DNA from: a virus
Strand: one strand, 5' to 3'
IMG/VR virus record: IMGVR_UViG_3300017917_000963
Span: 1-47,220 of that record
DNA: 47,220 bases
A model generated the notes under the pieces. The model was not told the origin of the DNA and did no database searches. It saw only the letters and a list, made by a program, of their open reading frames with translations. Within the stretch, counting starts at the first letter, position 1. The number at the start of each line of letters is the position of its first letter. The position numbers and the translations under genes are program-made. This document shows, piece by piece, positions 8,514 to 15,534 of this stretch.

Positions 8514-8597
8514 AGGAATTTGCTCACTTTTGGCTAACCGGTAGCGAATCGGTTTTGCCAGCCCAGCAGCCGGGCCACCTCGCAACTAAGTGCGGTC
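8514..8597 (-). other. Non-coding stretch with two hairpins
   Basis: Between the GIY-YIG stop and the dsbA-like promoter the sequence can form a GCCC/GGGC stem (around 8567-8581) and an AACCG/CGGTT stem with a nine-base loop (around 8538-8556). It is more GC-rich than its surroundings. No T-run follows, so it is not a classical terminator, and no tRNA cloverleaf fits. It may be a small RNA or a processing site. Confidence 0.3.
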
Positions 8598-9107
8598 CTA
8601 AGGTGATTCTTTTGGTACAGGAATACGAGTCGAACTTGGTCGATTTGGATTGTATTCCTTGTTGCACATTGGGTTAATAACACTGACTATTCTAGTTTCC
8701 AGTGCTTCTAGTTCTTGTTTAAATGTTGGCGATCCAGGATTGGGTCTTGGAAAAAATCTCAAGGTAATATCTTTGAGATCATCTATACCGTAGCCTTGTT
8801 GAGCAAACGCTTGGGCAAATGTTTGCCAGTTACGCATTTGCTTGGCCGACGTGCATTGATCTAGTAATTTTTGAATATGTTTGTTCCAGCGTTCTGTAAA
8901 GTTGTCGGCAGCAGCAATTCCTACATAGAAATACCCCCAATCTGGGTGGTGCCATACATAAATTCCTGATTGTCGTGCTTCTGCTGGTCGATCTCTACGT
9001 AGTTGTATACTTAAACCGCCGCCTGGGCGAGCCTGTACTGCTTTAAATATTGAATAAAAGGGATAGCGTACACTGCGACCCAAACGTTCAATTTCGCTAA
9101 GTCTCAT
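8598..9107 (-). CDS. GIY-YIG nuclease-domain protein (169 aa)
   Basis: The domain signature is clear: GIY at 48-50, YVG at 61-63, Arg73 in ERWNKH, a likely catalytic Glu in the helix ELEALETRIV (about 131-140) and a conserved Asn-Pro after it. GIY-YIG domains cut one DNA strand and occur in homing endonucleases, UvrC and restriction enzymes. This one is free-standing with no DNA-binding extension and no intron or intein nearby, so a homing role is not supported; a repair, recombination or host-DNA role is possible. It is the last gene of the long coupled run starting near 25.6 kb and overlaps the 46-codon gene before it by four bases. Confidence 0.65.
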   Translation of the reverse strand: MRLSEIERLGRSVRYPFYSIFKAVQARPGGGLSIQLRRDRPAEARQSGIYVWHHPDWGYFYVGIAAADNFTERWNKHIQKLLDQCTSAKQMRNWQTFAQAFAQQGYGIDDLKDITLRFFPRPNPGSPTFKQELEALETRIVSVINPMCNKEYNPNRPSSTRIPVPKESP

Positions 9108-9244
9108 ACTTCACTGTAGGGATTTACAGGACGGTCGGTGCCATCTGATTCTGGCAACACAGGATAACGGTCTTTATTGGCCAATTCAGGATCATTCCAA
9201 ACATTACGATTGTTTAAAATTTGTTGTCGTTGTTGATCAGTCAC
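9104..9244 (-). CDS. Small protein, GTG start (46 aa)
   Basis: This gene is below usual length cut-offs. GTG at 9242-9244 opens a 46-codon frame ending at TGA 9104-9106, overlapping the GIY-YIG ATG by four bases; its start overlaps the end of the Cys-rich gene by eight. The protein is hydrophilic, beginning VTDQQRQQILNNRNVW and ending VNPYSEV, without hydrophobic segments. The double overlap argues for real, coupled translation. Function is unknown; small Pro/Asp-rich proteins of this kind occur in marine T4-like phages. Confidence 0.6.
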   Translation of the reverse strand: MTDQQRQQILNNRNVWNDPELANKDRYPVLPESDGTDRPVNPYSEV

Positions 9245-9644
9245 GAACTGGCCCTCCTTCTACCCAAGCATCGCAAGTACGTTTTGCTGCACATTTGAAT
9301 TTTAAAAACTTACAATAACCCAAGTGACCAGCATCAACAGTATCATGTGCATCTGAACCAGGTTCGCTTCCTATGCCTCGAGCAATACAATCTAGCATGT
9401 CTTCTGATATATCAAACGCTGCACAGTTACCACAACGATTTTGTTTAACAGACTCAATGTCATTGGTATTCCATTTATCTGCTAATTCAGCCCAGTATTC
9501 ATCATTGGGTTCATTAGGATTAAGTGGACCATAATGATATTCATCTATGGCCTTTTGGCGATTTTTTAAATTTAGATCAATACTTTGTGTTGCTGGCGGA
9601 CAGCCTTGTTCTAAGGCTTCCAACATATTGATTAAATCTCTCAT
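9237..9644 (-). CDS. Cysteine-rich, probably metal or Fe-S binding protein (135 aa)
   Basis: The C-terminal half holds seven Cys in a regular arrangement: RCGNC (CxxC), a Cys in MLDCIA, then GYCKF, FKCAAKRTCDAW. The GYC...C...TCDxW ending, where the last Cys precedes Asp and Trp, is a pattern seen in small phage proteins resembling high-potential iron-sulfur or zinc-ribbon proteins. The N-terminal half is helical and acidic. Starts and stops overlap neighbours by four to eight bases. It lies at the end of the internal-protein-like cassette but does not carry the leader motif. Confidence 0.5.
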   Translation of the reverse strand: MRDLINMLEALEQGCPPATQSIDLNLKNRQKAIDEYHYGPLNPNEPNDEYWAELADKWNTNDIESVKQNRCGNCAAFDISEDMLDCIARGIGSEPGSDAHDTVDAGHLGYCKFLKFKCAAKRTCDAWVEGGPVRD

Positions 9645-9760
9645 GCCAATCCTTCTGCTCGCATCTGAGCTTTAAACAGTTTTTTCGCTTCAGCAAAACT
9701 TGAAGCCACAATTTCAATTACTCTGTCTGAATTTGCTAAACCAAATTTATAAGTTTTCAT
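9641..9760 (-). CDS. Mini-protein with one small alpha/beta module (39 aa)
   Basis: ATG at 9758-9760 gives a 39-aa protein, MKTYKFGLANSDRVIEI followed by a helix with the pattern AxSFAEAKKLF. Its stop overlaps the next ATG by four bases. The strand-turn-strand-helix pattern matches a small module that recurs in several larger proteins of this cassette, so the gene looks like a stand-alone copy of that module. Interestingly, it begins MKTY, as do T4 internal proteins, but has no cleavage motif after it. Confidence 0.6.
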   Translation of the reverse strand: MKTYKFGLANSDRVIEIVASSFAEAKKLFKAQMRAEGLA

Positions 9761-9761
9761 T

Positions 9762-10187
9762 TTATTTTCCAGCCTTTGCTAAGGCTGCTCCTTTGTTAAA
9801 GCTAGGTGACCAAGGACTCATTCCATCAACGCCACCACGTGCTCGTGACCAGTTGTATCCGGCTCTATGCCCTGAACAGTCCTTGGTACACTCACTACCT
9901 AAAAAAGTTAATTCATCTAATTGTTCTTCGCGCACTTTAGTAGCAACATTTTTTGCCTTGCCTCTGCGTTCAGGATTAGGGTCTTCTCTACGTTTCTTAG
10001 CTGCTGCTGATGCTCGGCCTTTTTTACCTAGAGCATGAGCCTTTGACTGTGGTAAACATTTGGGTTTGCCTTCTGAGTCACTGCCTCTAGCGCAGTCTCC
10101 ACGAATTTTGCCATCGGGTCCAAAGCGTACCCACTTTTCTTTAAACCATTTGCGCAGGTCTTCAGAGATAAATTCTTCAGCTCTCAT
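9762..10187 (-). CDS. Leader-bearing basic protein with two Cys-pair modules (141 aa)
   Basis: The N-terminus MRAEEFISE|D matches the leader shared by this cassette, with a prohead-protease-type site after Glu9. Two small Cys-pair modules follow: Cys32/Cys44 in a Lys/Arg-rich region, and Cys100/Cys104 (SECTKDCSGHRAGY). They are separated by hydrophobic-x-Glu sites at 85-87 (VRE) and 90-92 (LDE). The protein is strongly basic, which would suit binding packaged DNA. I recognise the modules as common in marine myophage proteins but cannot name a function. It overlaps the preceding gene by four bases. Confidence 0.65.
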   Translation of the reverse strand: MRAEEFISEDLRKWFKEKWVRFGPDGKIRGDCARGSDSEGKPKCLPQSKAHALGKKGRASAAAKKRREDPNPERRGKAKNVATKVREEQLDELTFLGSECTKDCSGHRAGYNWSRARGGVDGMSPWSPSFNKGAALAKAGK

Positions 10188-10714
10188 TTTTTACTCTTGT
10201 TGCCCCAGTTGGCGGCACCTTTTTTACGACACTGAACCAGTGCACCTGAAGCATAAGCCGATGGCCAAACTTTATATCGACTTTTTACTTTTCGGTAGCA
10301 AGCATCTTGTTTTTCATCTATTTGATCTTCTGCTACACCTTTTTTAGCATTATGTGTTGCCCATGCATCTTTAACACGAGCCTGATCTGCACGTAATCTA
10401 CGCTCAACTGGATCCATAAAGTCTGTGTCGTCTGGATGTATTCTAGTTGGAGGAGTCGAACTGCTTGGCACCTTAGGTTTTGTCTTTGGCTTTTCATATC
10501 CGTATTCTTTTTCAAGATCGTATACTTCGCCTTCTGCTATAGCTTGTTCGTGAACTGTTTGATCGCCTTTGATCAAAGACCAATGTCTGCGAGCCCATTC
10601 ATCTTTGCTGATTTTATAACGACTATAGAAAGCCACAGGCTCCATATTTTTCCAGTCTTGATATTCAATATCAAGCTCGCTCATGCGACTTTCAAACAGT
10701 TCATTAAGTATCAT
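10184..10714 (-). CDS. Leader-bearing protein ending in a basic Cys-pair module (176 aa)
   Basis: The start MILNELFE|S has a hydrophobic-x-Glu site within eight residues. Further such sites occur at 59-61 (IAE|G), 127-129 (VAE|D) and 132-134 (IDE|K). The C-terminal module from about 135 contains Cys139 and Cys162 with KVKSRYKVWPSAYASGALVQ between them, a sequence type I associate with marine phage proteins, and ends in a Lys-rich tail. The middle is Pro/Ser/Thr-rich linker. Overlaps of four bases on both sides show coupled translation. Function is unknown; packaging in the head is inferred from the leader and neighbours. Confidence 0.6.
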   Translation of the reverse strand: MILNELFESRMSELDIEYQDWKNMEPVAFYSRYKISKDEWARRHWSLIKGDQTVHEQAIAEGEVYDLEKEYGYEKPKTKPKVPSSSTPPTRIHPDDTDFMDPVERRLRADQARVKDAWATHNAKKGVAEDQIDEKQDACYRKVKSRYKVWPSAYASGALVQCRKKGAANWGNKSKK

Positions 10715-13221
10715 TTTGTATATCCTAGTTTGCGTCCAACAGCATTGATATCCAACAAACGTTGTTTGAGTTCTGGATAGTTATCACGCTGACGTGGATC
10801 TAATAATTGTTTTTGAATGTAATCACGTTTATCTAACCAGTCTGCGCGATCACGGAATTGATTGAAACCAGCACGATTGAACGATATTACATTGCCTTCG
10901 CGGATGACTTTGCGTAAATGAACTTCACCGCCAAGATTTTTTTGCATTTCTTCTGCATCTTGTTCTGCACGCTTTAAATCTTTGAGTGTGTAAAACGCAA
11001 CTTCTTGACCGTTGTGAGTAAGCATATAAACTTCTTTGGACTGATACATTTTTTGTCCGCTACGGTCTAGTGCATCTTCGGGAAGTTTTTCACCTGTTCT
11101 AGCACTAACGGCTGTGCCTGACCCTGGCTCGTGTGGTTCTGGCTTTGATACTGTATCAGCAGATGTGCCAAATCCATAATCAAACTTGTCAACGGTTTTA
11201 CCAGGAAATTTCTTGGCTAGAAATGCTCGCACTCGAGCTGGATCTGTTTCATCGTTGACATTGTTGATGGTTATTTTGCTACCATCAGTAAAATGTGCTG
11301 TCCAAGATTCTGATCTGGCTTCTTGTAATTCTTTGGCTTTCATTTCGTGTACATCTTTCTTTGGTGACCATAACACTTTACGCATACCTAGATATTGTTG
11401 TAGTGCCGCTAACTGACGTTGATACTTTGACATCATGTCATCATAGGCAGTGTCAATGTCGGTAGTAGTAAAGTAATCTTCTAGATCTGCGGCCAATCCA
11501 CGCGGCAACATACGTCCACCACGTGTGGCTCGTGCCTGTAGTTGTTCAATTGTTTTTTTGATGTCTGCTAAATTTGCCACACGTTGATGTTTGACCTGTA
11601 GGTCACTTAAACGAGATGGAGATTGATAGGCCACTGGTTGAGGTTCTACTGATGTAGTTGCTGGAGCAGTCTGCGCAGATTTGGGTTGTGTGAGTTGGCT
11701 CTTTAGTTTGGCCAAGTCCATTTGAGTATCAAACTTTTGTTGACCAAACACTGATCCTTCTGTGGCAGTACGCATAGGCAATGCAACATCACGGTCGTCA
11801 ATGTCTGTAGGGTACTTGTCTTCTTCTGCGCGATCAATGATCTTGTTGATCAAGGTCATGTGATACTTTGGACTGTTTAGTCTGTTGACGCCCGAGCCAA
11901 TGACCTGGCCTCTACGACTCACTGTTACACGGCGTGTCTTTGGATCATAATCTACTTGATAGCCTTGTACCACACTCTTGAGTGGGATACTTGCTTGTTC
12001 TGCAGCCTCTCCAAATTTAAGTTGAGGCTCAGTATCAACTTTGTCGTCTGTTGTTTTTGATATTGTTTGAGGAAACTTACCATACACAACGTTGTTAGAT
12101 GTTTCAACATCAGTAGTAGCTGGCACAGGAGCTTCGCCTTTGTCTGCAACTCCGGAAATTAAATCAATAACTTTAGAACCCTTGGGCAATTCTACTGGAA
12201 GTGAAGCTGCCCCCCCAACAGTTGGTGCTGGAGCAATATTGGGTTGCACTGGTTTAATCTTGGCACCACCGGCCATTTTGGTCATGGCGGCCATGGCAGC
12301 TTTGCTGGCTTTTTCAGCGTCAATTTCAGCCCGGGTTCTGCGTTTGCGTTTGGGTTTGGCCAACACAGTGGCAGGTTGTCCACCTACTGTGGCAGGAGTT
12401 GCTGTGGGTATGCCCCCTTGAGGCAATGCCGGAGCCGCTGTAGTCCAGTCTGGACGAGTATCTGCAGCACTTGGAGGTTGCCATCCACCTGCGGTTGTTG
12501 GTGTAGTAGAGGTAGTAGCAGTAGTAGTGCCGGCTGATTTTGCTTTTTCTTTTTCTTTGGGCTTGCGTTTGACCATCGCCGCTAACTTTTTGGCCAATTC
12601 AGTGTTTGCTGCTCTTATCTGTTGTAGATTCTTTTGTAGTCCAGCATTGTCAGCATCTAAACTGTCAATTTCTTGATCTTGTTGTTGATTGATTGCAGTG
12701 ATCTGTTTCAACAATTCATCTTGTTTTTTGTTTGTGTCTTTGACTCGCTGAAACTCTCGTTGATCGTTTTCTTGACTGTCAACAAAATCAGCTGCCATGG
12801 CTTCTAGATCACTGCTGGCTGCTGGATACTTGGCTCTGGCTTGAGTTTTTAATCTTGCGAGTTTGGTACTTTTGAATTCTGGATTGTCGGCTTTTTTAGA
12901 ACTTTTTTTTTCAAACAATTTGCTCTGTGCCAACTCATTTAACAAACGTATAGTTTTGTTGTAATCAGTCAACACCTCATAGACCAATTGAGCTTTGTCG
13001 TTGTTGGTTTCAAGAGTGTTGTAGTAATCGGCCAACATGTCAACCCACTGAGTGGTCAATTTGTAACTCTTGCCGCCTGGAAAGTCGAACTGTACTGGCT
13101 GATTATTTTGATAGGCCTTGATAAAGTTGGCAAGATTAACTGTGCCGTATTGTTTACGGTTTTCATATTCAACCGGCTTGCGGAAGTTAGGATCTTGTTC
13201 AAATAAATCTAATGTAATCAT
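10711..13221 (-). CDS. Large modular protein with coiled coil and linkers, possible internal virion protein (836 aa)
   Basis: The N-terminus MITLDLFE|Q fits the short leader pattern. Residues about 140-220 form a Gln/Asp/Lys-rich coiled coil; 225-345 is a Thr/Pro/Ala linker containing a basic KRKRRTR patch at 291-297. The C-terminal half has two copies of the cassette's small alpha/beta module, at about 638-685 (SWTAHFTDGSKITI) and 728-775 (KEVYMLTHNGQEV). Hydrophobic-x-Glu sites flank them at 632-634 (LQE|A) and 773-775 (IRE|G), so release of the modules by the prohead protease is plausible. No enzymatic motif is visible. Scaffold-like or internal-head roles are alternatives. Confidence 0.6.
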   Translation of the reverse strand: MITLDLFEQDPNFRKPVEYENRKQYGTVNLANFIKAYQNNQPVQFDFPGGKSYKLTTQWVDMLADYYNTLETNNDKAQLVYEVLTDYNKTIRLLNELAQSKLFEKKSSKKADNPEFKSTKLARLKTQARAKYPAASSDLEAMAADFVDSQENDQREFQRVKDTNKKQDELLKQITAINQQQDQEIDSLDADNAGLQKNLQQIRAANTELAKKLAAMVKRKPKEKEKAKSAGTTTATTSTTPTTAGGWQPPSAADTRPDWTTAAPALPQGGIPTATPATVGGQPATVLAKPKRKRRTRAEIDAEKASKAAMAAMTKMAGGAKIKPVQPNIAPAPTVGGAASLPVELPKGSKVIDLISGVADKGEAPVPATTDVETSNNVVYGKFPQTISKTTDDKVDTEPQLKFGEAAEQASIPLKSVVQGYQVDYDPKTRRVTVSRRGQVIGSGVNRLNSPKYHMTLINKIIDRAEEDKYPTDIDDRDVALPMRTATEGSVFGQQKFDTQMDLAKLKSQLTQPKSAQTAPATTSVEPQPVAYQSPSRLSDLQVKHQRVANLADIKKTIEQLQARATRGGRMLPRGLAADLEDYFTTTDIDTAYDDMMSKYQRQLAALQQYLGMRKVLWSPKKDVHEMKAKELQEARSESWTAHFTDGSKITINNVNDETDPARVRAFLAKKFPGKTVDKFDYGFGTSADTVSKPEPHEPGSGTAVSARTGEKLPEDALDRSGQKMYQSKEVYMLTHNGQEVAFYTLKDLKRAEQDAEEMQKNLGGEVHLRKVIREGNVISFNRAGFNQFRDRADWLDKRDYIQKQLLDPRQRDNYPELKQRLLDINAVGRKLGYTK

Positions 13222-13223
13222 GA

Positions 13224-14591
13224 TTATGCTTCTTCAATATAGTCTTGCGACTCGTTGTTTTTCTTTTGTCTTGCTTTAAACAATTCAATGGCCATGGCAG
13301 CTTCGTCGATATTCTTGAAACGACTCTTCATACTGCGATTGCCATGACGAATTTCAAATCCTGTGTGTTCGTTGCCATGTATTTCAAACATGGCACCATT
13401 TTCTAACACAACACTTTTAACACAGGCTGATTCAGCATATGTAGGGTCTTGTAATGGAGTAGTGCCAGCTTGAATCACTGGATCTTCTTCTGTGGGATCT
13501 TCCTCAAGTTCAGCAGCAGGTTCTTCTTCTACTTCTGTTGGACGTGATAGTAAGTCACGGTCTTTGGCTTTTTTGCCAATTTCGTGATCTTTTGGCTTGT
13601 TGCCCAAGTCACGATCGATTTTCTTTTCTAACTTTTCTTCCACACTGGCAAGATAATCTGTTAAAGACTTTTTAACTTTGTCTAAGAGTTTTTCTTCGTC
13701 AACTTTAGCTTCTGCCAATGATTTTTCACCTGGCAATGTACCTGATGCGTGCCATGGAATATCATCGACGTCAAGACCAATGTTGTCATGCGGTATAGTT
13801 CCTGGTTCAACTGAACCACCAGTTGAACCACCTTGCTCATCTGGTGCCACTTCTTTGACTGTGTGCTTGACACCAGCACGTTTTAACATTTTGTTTAATT
13901 CTTCTTCTACAGGTGGTTGACTGTATTTTACTGGACCAAGATTTTTAGTGTCGTAAGGCTTCATTGGTTCAGGATCTGGAGTCCAATCTGGACCAAATGC
14001 GTCTTTCATGCTACGAGTATAATCTTTATAATTGATTACATCCAACGGACTTGGAATCTTGTCAGGAATATTGCCTTCCTTCATTCCGGGCAATGCTTTG
14101 ACTACATCAGCTGGACCCATGTCTTTTTCAGGTTGTGAGTTTACACTGTTAGAGGCAACGGCACCACTTCCGCCCGGACTACCTTTGATGTCAATGTTGA
14201 CATTATTTGTGTTTGGATATCCAGCAGCATACCCTGGAGTTGTTGCCGCAGAAAGGTCACCAACTTCTTTCCATTTTGCAGCAGTGTTTACTCTTGCATC
14301 AGCATCAGGATTGGCAAAACGCTCACCTTCTGGATCGTGTATGGCCAAGTCTTTAGCCAAGACAACTGCTTCATCAGTTTCTTCTTCCTCACCAACCAAC
14401 CAACCATCCATTGGATGCTTTTGATAGGGAGTCTTGCTCAACGTTGGACTAATATCTTTAGGCTTAAACAGTGCAGGTAATTGTTTCACTGATTTTTGAT
14501 CAGCGTTTAGGCCGTGTTTGACATCCACAGGGGTAATACGTCCTTCCAAGATGGCCAAACGTTCAATAATATCGCGAATGTCATTGCTCAT
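13224..14591 (-). CDS. Acidic, linker-rich protein, possible internal or scaffold protein (455 aa)
   Basis: The start MSNDIRDIIERLAILE|G places a hydrophobic-x-Glu-Gly site at residue 16. The body is acidic and Gly/Pro-rich with little predicted structure, including Glu/Asp runs near 370-390, and ends in a compact module (CVKSVVLENGAMFEIHG) with alternating strands. Internal sites include LAE|A and YAE|S before the C-terminal module. Such acidic, disordered proteins occur as scaffold cores and internal proteins in T4-like heads. I recall related proteins in cyanophages annotated only as structural. It begins two bases after the stop of the dps gene's upstream neighbour context and is followed by the 836-aa gene. 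Confidence 0.55.
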   Translation of the reverse strand: MSNDIRDIIERLAILEGRITPVDVKHGLNADQKSVKQLPALFKPKDISPTLSKTPYQKHPMDGWLVGEEEETDEAVVLAKDLAIHDPEGERFANPDADARVNTAAKWKEVGDLSAATTPGYAAGYPNTNNVNIDIKGSPGGSGAVASNSVNSQPEKDMGPADVVKALPGMKEGNIPDKIPSPLDVINYKDYTRSMKDAFGPDWTPDPEPMKPYDTKNLGPVKYSQPPVEEELNKMLKRAGVKHTVKEVAPDEQGGSTGGSVEPGTIPHDNIGLDVDDIPWHASGTLPGEKSLAEAKVDEEKLLDKVKKSLTDYLASVEEKLEKKIDRDLGNKPKDHEIGKKAKDRDLLSRPTEVEEEPAAELEEDPTEEDPVIQAGTTPLQDPTYAESACVKSVVLENGAMFEIHGNEHTGFEIRHGNRSMKSRFKNIDEAAMAIELFKARQKKNNESQDYIEEA

Positions 14592-14592
14592 G

Positions 14593-15033
14593 TTATGCTC
14601 GATCTTCCTTTAAAAATGATTTCAACATCCAACCGTGCTTGCCTTGAGCATCAATACGCCCAGCAACAAAATCAGCAATGCCTTGTTGGTCTTCTGCGTC
14701 GGCTGCATCAAAACATTGATTCAACAAATCAATCAAGGTCTGGTTGTCAGCCAACAATTCTGTAATCATTAAACGAGCACGTGGAACTTTGGTTTGTCCA
14801 CCAATCAAGCTCAATTCCTGAAAGCGTTCAAAACTGCCAGGAGTATATTCTTCAAGAATACGAATGTATTCTGCTGTAGGGTCCAACGCTTCGTATACTT
14901 CTTCGTATACTTTGCCAAAGAATTTGTGATATTGACTAAAGTCAGGGCCTTCTACGTTCCAATGAAAGAACTGCGCCTTGATAACAAACGCATATTGCGT
15001 GGCCAATAACTGTTTTAATAAATCACTTAGCAT
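14593..15033 (-). CDS. dps: Dps/ferritin-like DNA-protection protein
   Basis: The start is set at ATG 15031-15033 (MLSDLLKQLL): the frame is open further upstream, but that part overlaps another gene and lacks homology, and the resulting 146 aa suits the family. The Dps ferroxidase signature is complete: FHWNVEGPDF, then YHKFFGKVYEEVYEALD and AEYIRILEEY, supplying two His, the Asp and the Glu of the intersubunit iron site. Dps forms 12-mers that oxidise and store iron and may bind DNA. It overlaps the preceding small gene by 11 bases and sits inside the cassette of putative head-packaged proteins without carrying the leader itself. Protection of phage DNA from oxidative damage early in infection is the likely role. 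Confidence 0.85.
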   Translation of the reverse strand: MLSDLLKQLLATQYAFVIKAQFFHWNVEGPDFSQYHKFFGKVYEEVYEALDPTAEYIRILEEYTPGSFERFQELSLIGGQTKVPRARLMITELLADNQTLIDLLNQCFDAADAEDQQGIADFVAGRIDAQGKHGWMLKSFLKEDRA

Positions 15034-15220
15034 TCTTTTTTCCCTGTTTCTTTTTGTATTCTTTTGGCGTATTCGGTGTCGGATCTGCGCCAGTAGTGTA
15101 TTTACCTGTGAAGAAGTTTCCACCATCTCTTCTTTGCACAGCACCCATTGGCATGGCAATTGTGGCTATACCGCCGCTGGATGTGCCACCTGATGATTCC
15201 ATTATTTCATGAATTTTCAT
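15023..15220 (-). CDS. Small leader-bearing Gly/Ser-rich protein (65 aa)
   Basis: The N-terminus MKIHEIME|S has a prohead-protease-like site after Glu8, followed by a Gly/Ser-rich segment (SSGGTSSGGIATIAMPMG) and a Lys-rich C-terminus (EYKKKQGKKNAK). It has no catalytic motif. It overlaps dps by 11 bases and the upstream 98-aa gene by 14 bases. Size, basic tail and leader resemble the small internal proteins of T4 heads, which is the best guess for its role. Confidence 0.55.
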   Translation of the reverse strand: MKIHEIMESSGGTSSGGIATIAMPMGAVQRRDGGNFFTGKYTTGADPTPNTPKEYKKKQGKKNAK

Positions 15221-15503
15221 TGTAGATCCTTAGTAAATTTTCGCCTTTGATGTTGGCATTGCCCAGCTCTACACGCATGTTTTTTACTTGTAGCGTGGCC
15301 AAATGTGGGGGCACAAGTTCGTGGCGGATTTGGTATTTTCCAGGTTCTGCGTTAATCTGTATGAGTTCCTCTAAATACACATCATTCCAAATCCAAGTGC
15401 GTTCTGTAAACAACTCGTCGTTGACATACACACGATAAACAGGAGGTAATCCTTCCCAATCGCAATGTACATCACACAGCACTCGCACGAATTTCTTGTT
15501 CAT
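15207..15503 (-). CDS. Conserved beta-rich protein of unknown function (98 aa)
   Basis: A strand-rich protein with an aromatic segment TERTWIWNDVYLEELIQI and PGKYQIRHELVPPHLATL. The pattern suggests a compact beta-sandwich such as those of small virion proteins. It lacks the leader motif. A CTAAATAC element lies three bases before the ATG (15507-15514) and there is no ribosome binding site, implying a leaderless late mRNA if this element is a promoter. It overlaps the next gene by 14 bases. Confidence 0.6.
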   Translation of the reverse strand: MNKKFVRVLCDVHCDWEGLPPVYRVYVNDELFTERTWIWNDVYLEELIQINAEPGKYQIRHELVPPHLATLQVKNMRVELGNANIKGENLLRIYNENS

Positions 15504-15506
15504 GCT

Positions 15507-15514
15507 GTATTTAG
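15507..15514 (-). promoter_or_regulatory. T4-type late promoter motif CTAAATAC
   Basis: The minus strand reads CTAAATAC, close to the T4 late element TATAAATA, and ends three bases before the ATG at 15503. The gap 15504-15534 contains no ribosome binding site. Confidence 0.5.
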
Positions 15515-15534
15515 CGGGTTTTTATTTTAGGAGT

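Noticed and set aside
8514-8597. Possible tRNA gene
   Set aside because: The stem with a nine-base loop does not fit a T-arm, no anticodon arm or seven-base-pair acceptor could be paired.
8598-9107. Homing endonuclease with intron or intein
   Set aside because: No split gene or intein motif is seen in neighbouring genes; the polymerase frame is uninterrupted.
12092-12421. Plus-strand open frame of about 109 codons inside the 836-aa gene
   Set aside because: It is a shadow of a Thr/Pro/Ala-rich minus-strand gene, has no ribosome binding site and low-complexity composition.
14032-14424. Plus-strand open frame of 130 codons opposite the acidic 455-aa gene
   Set aside because: Antisense shadow with no start signal; the minus-strand gene is in a continuous operon.
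15034-15159. Longer N-terminus for Dps
   Set aside because: The extension overlaps another gene, does not match the family and precedes an internal ATG giving the normal length.
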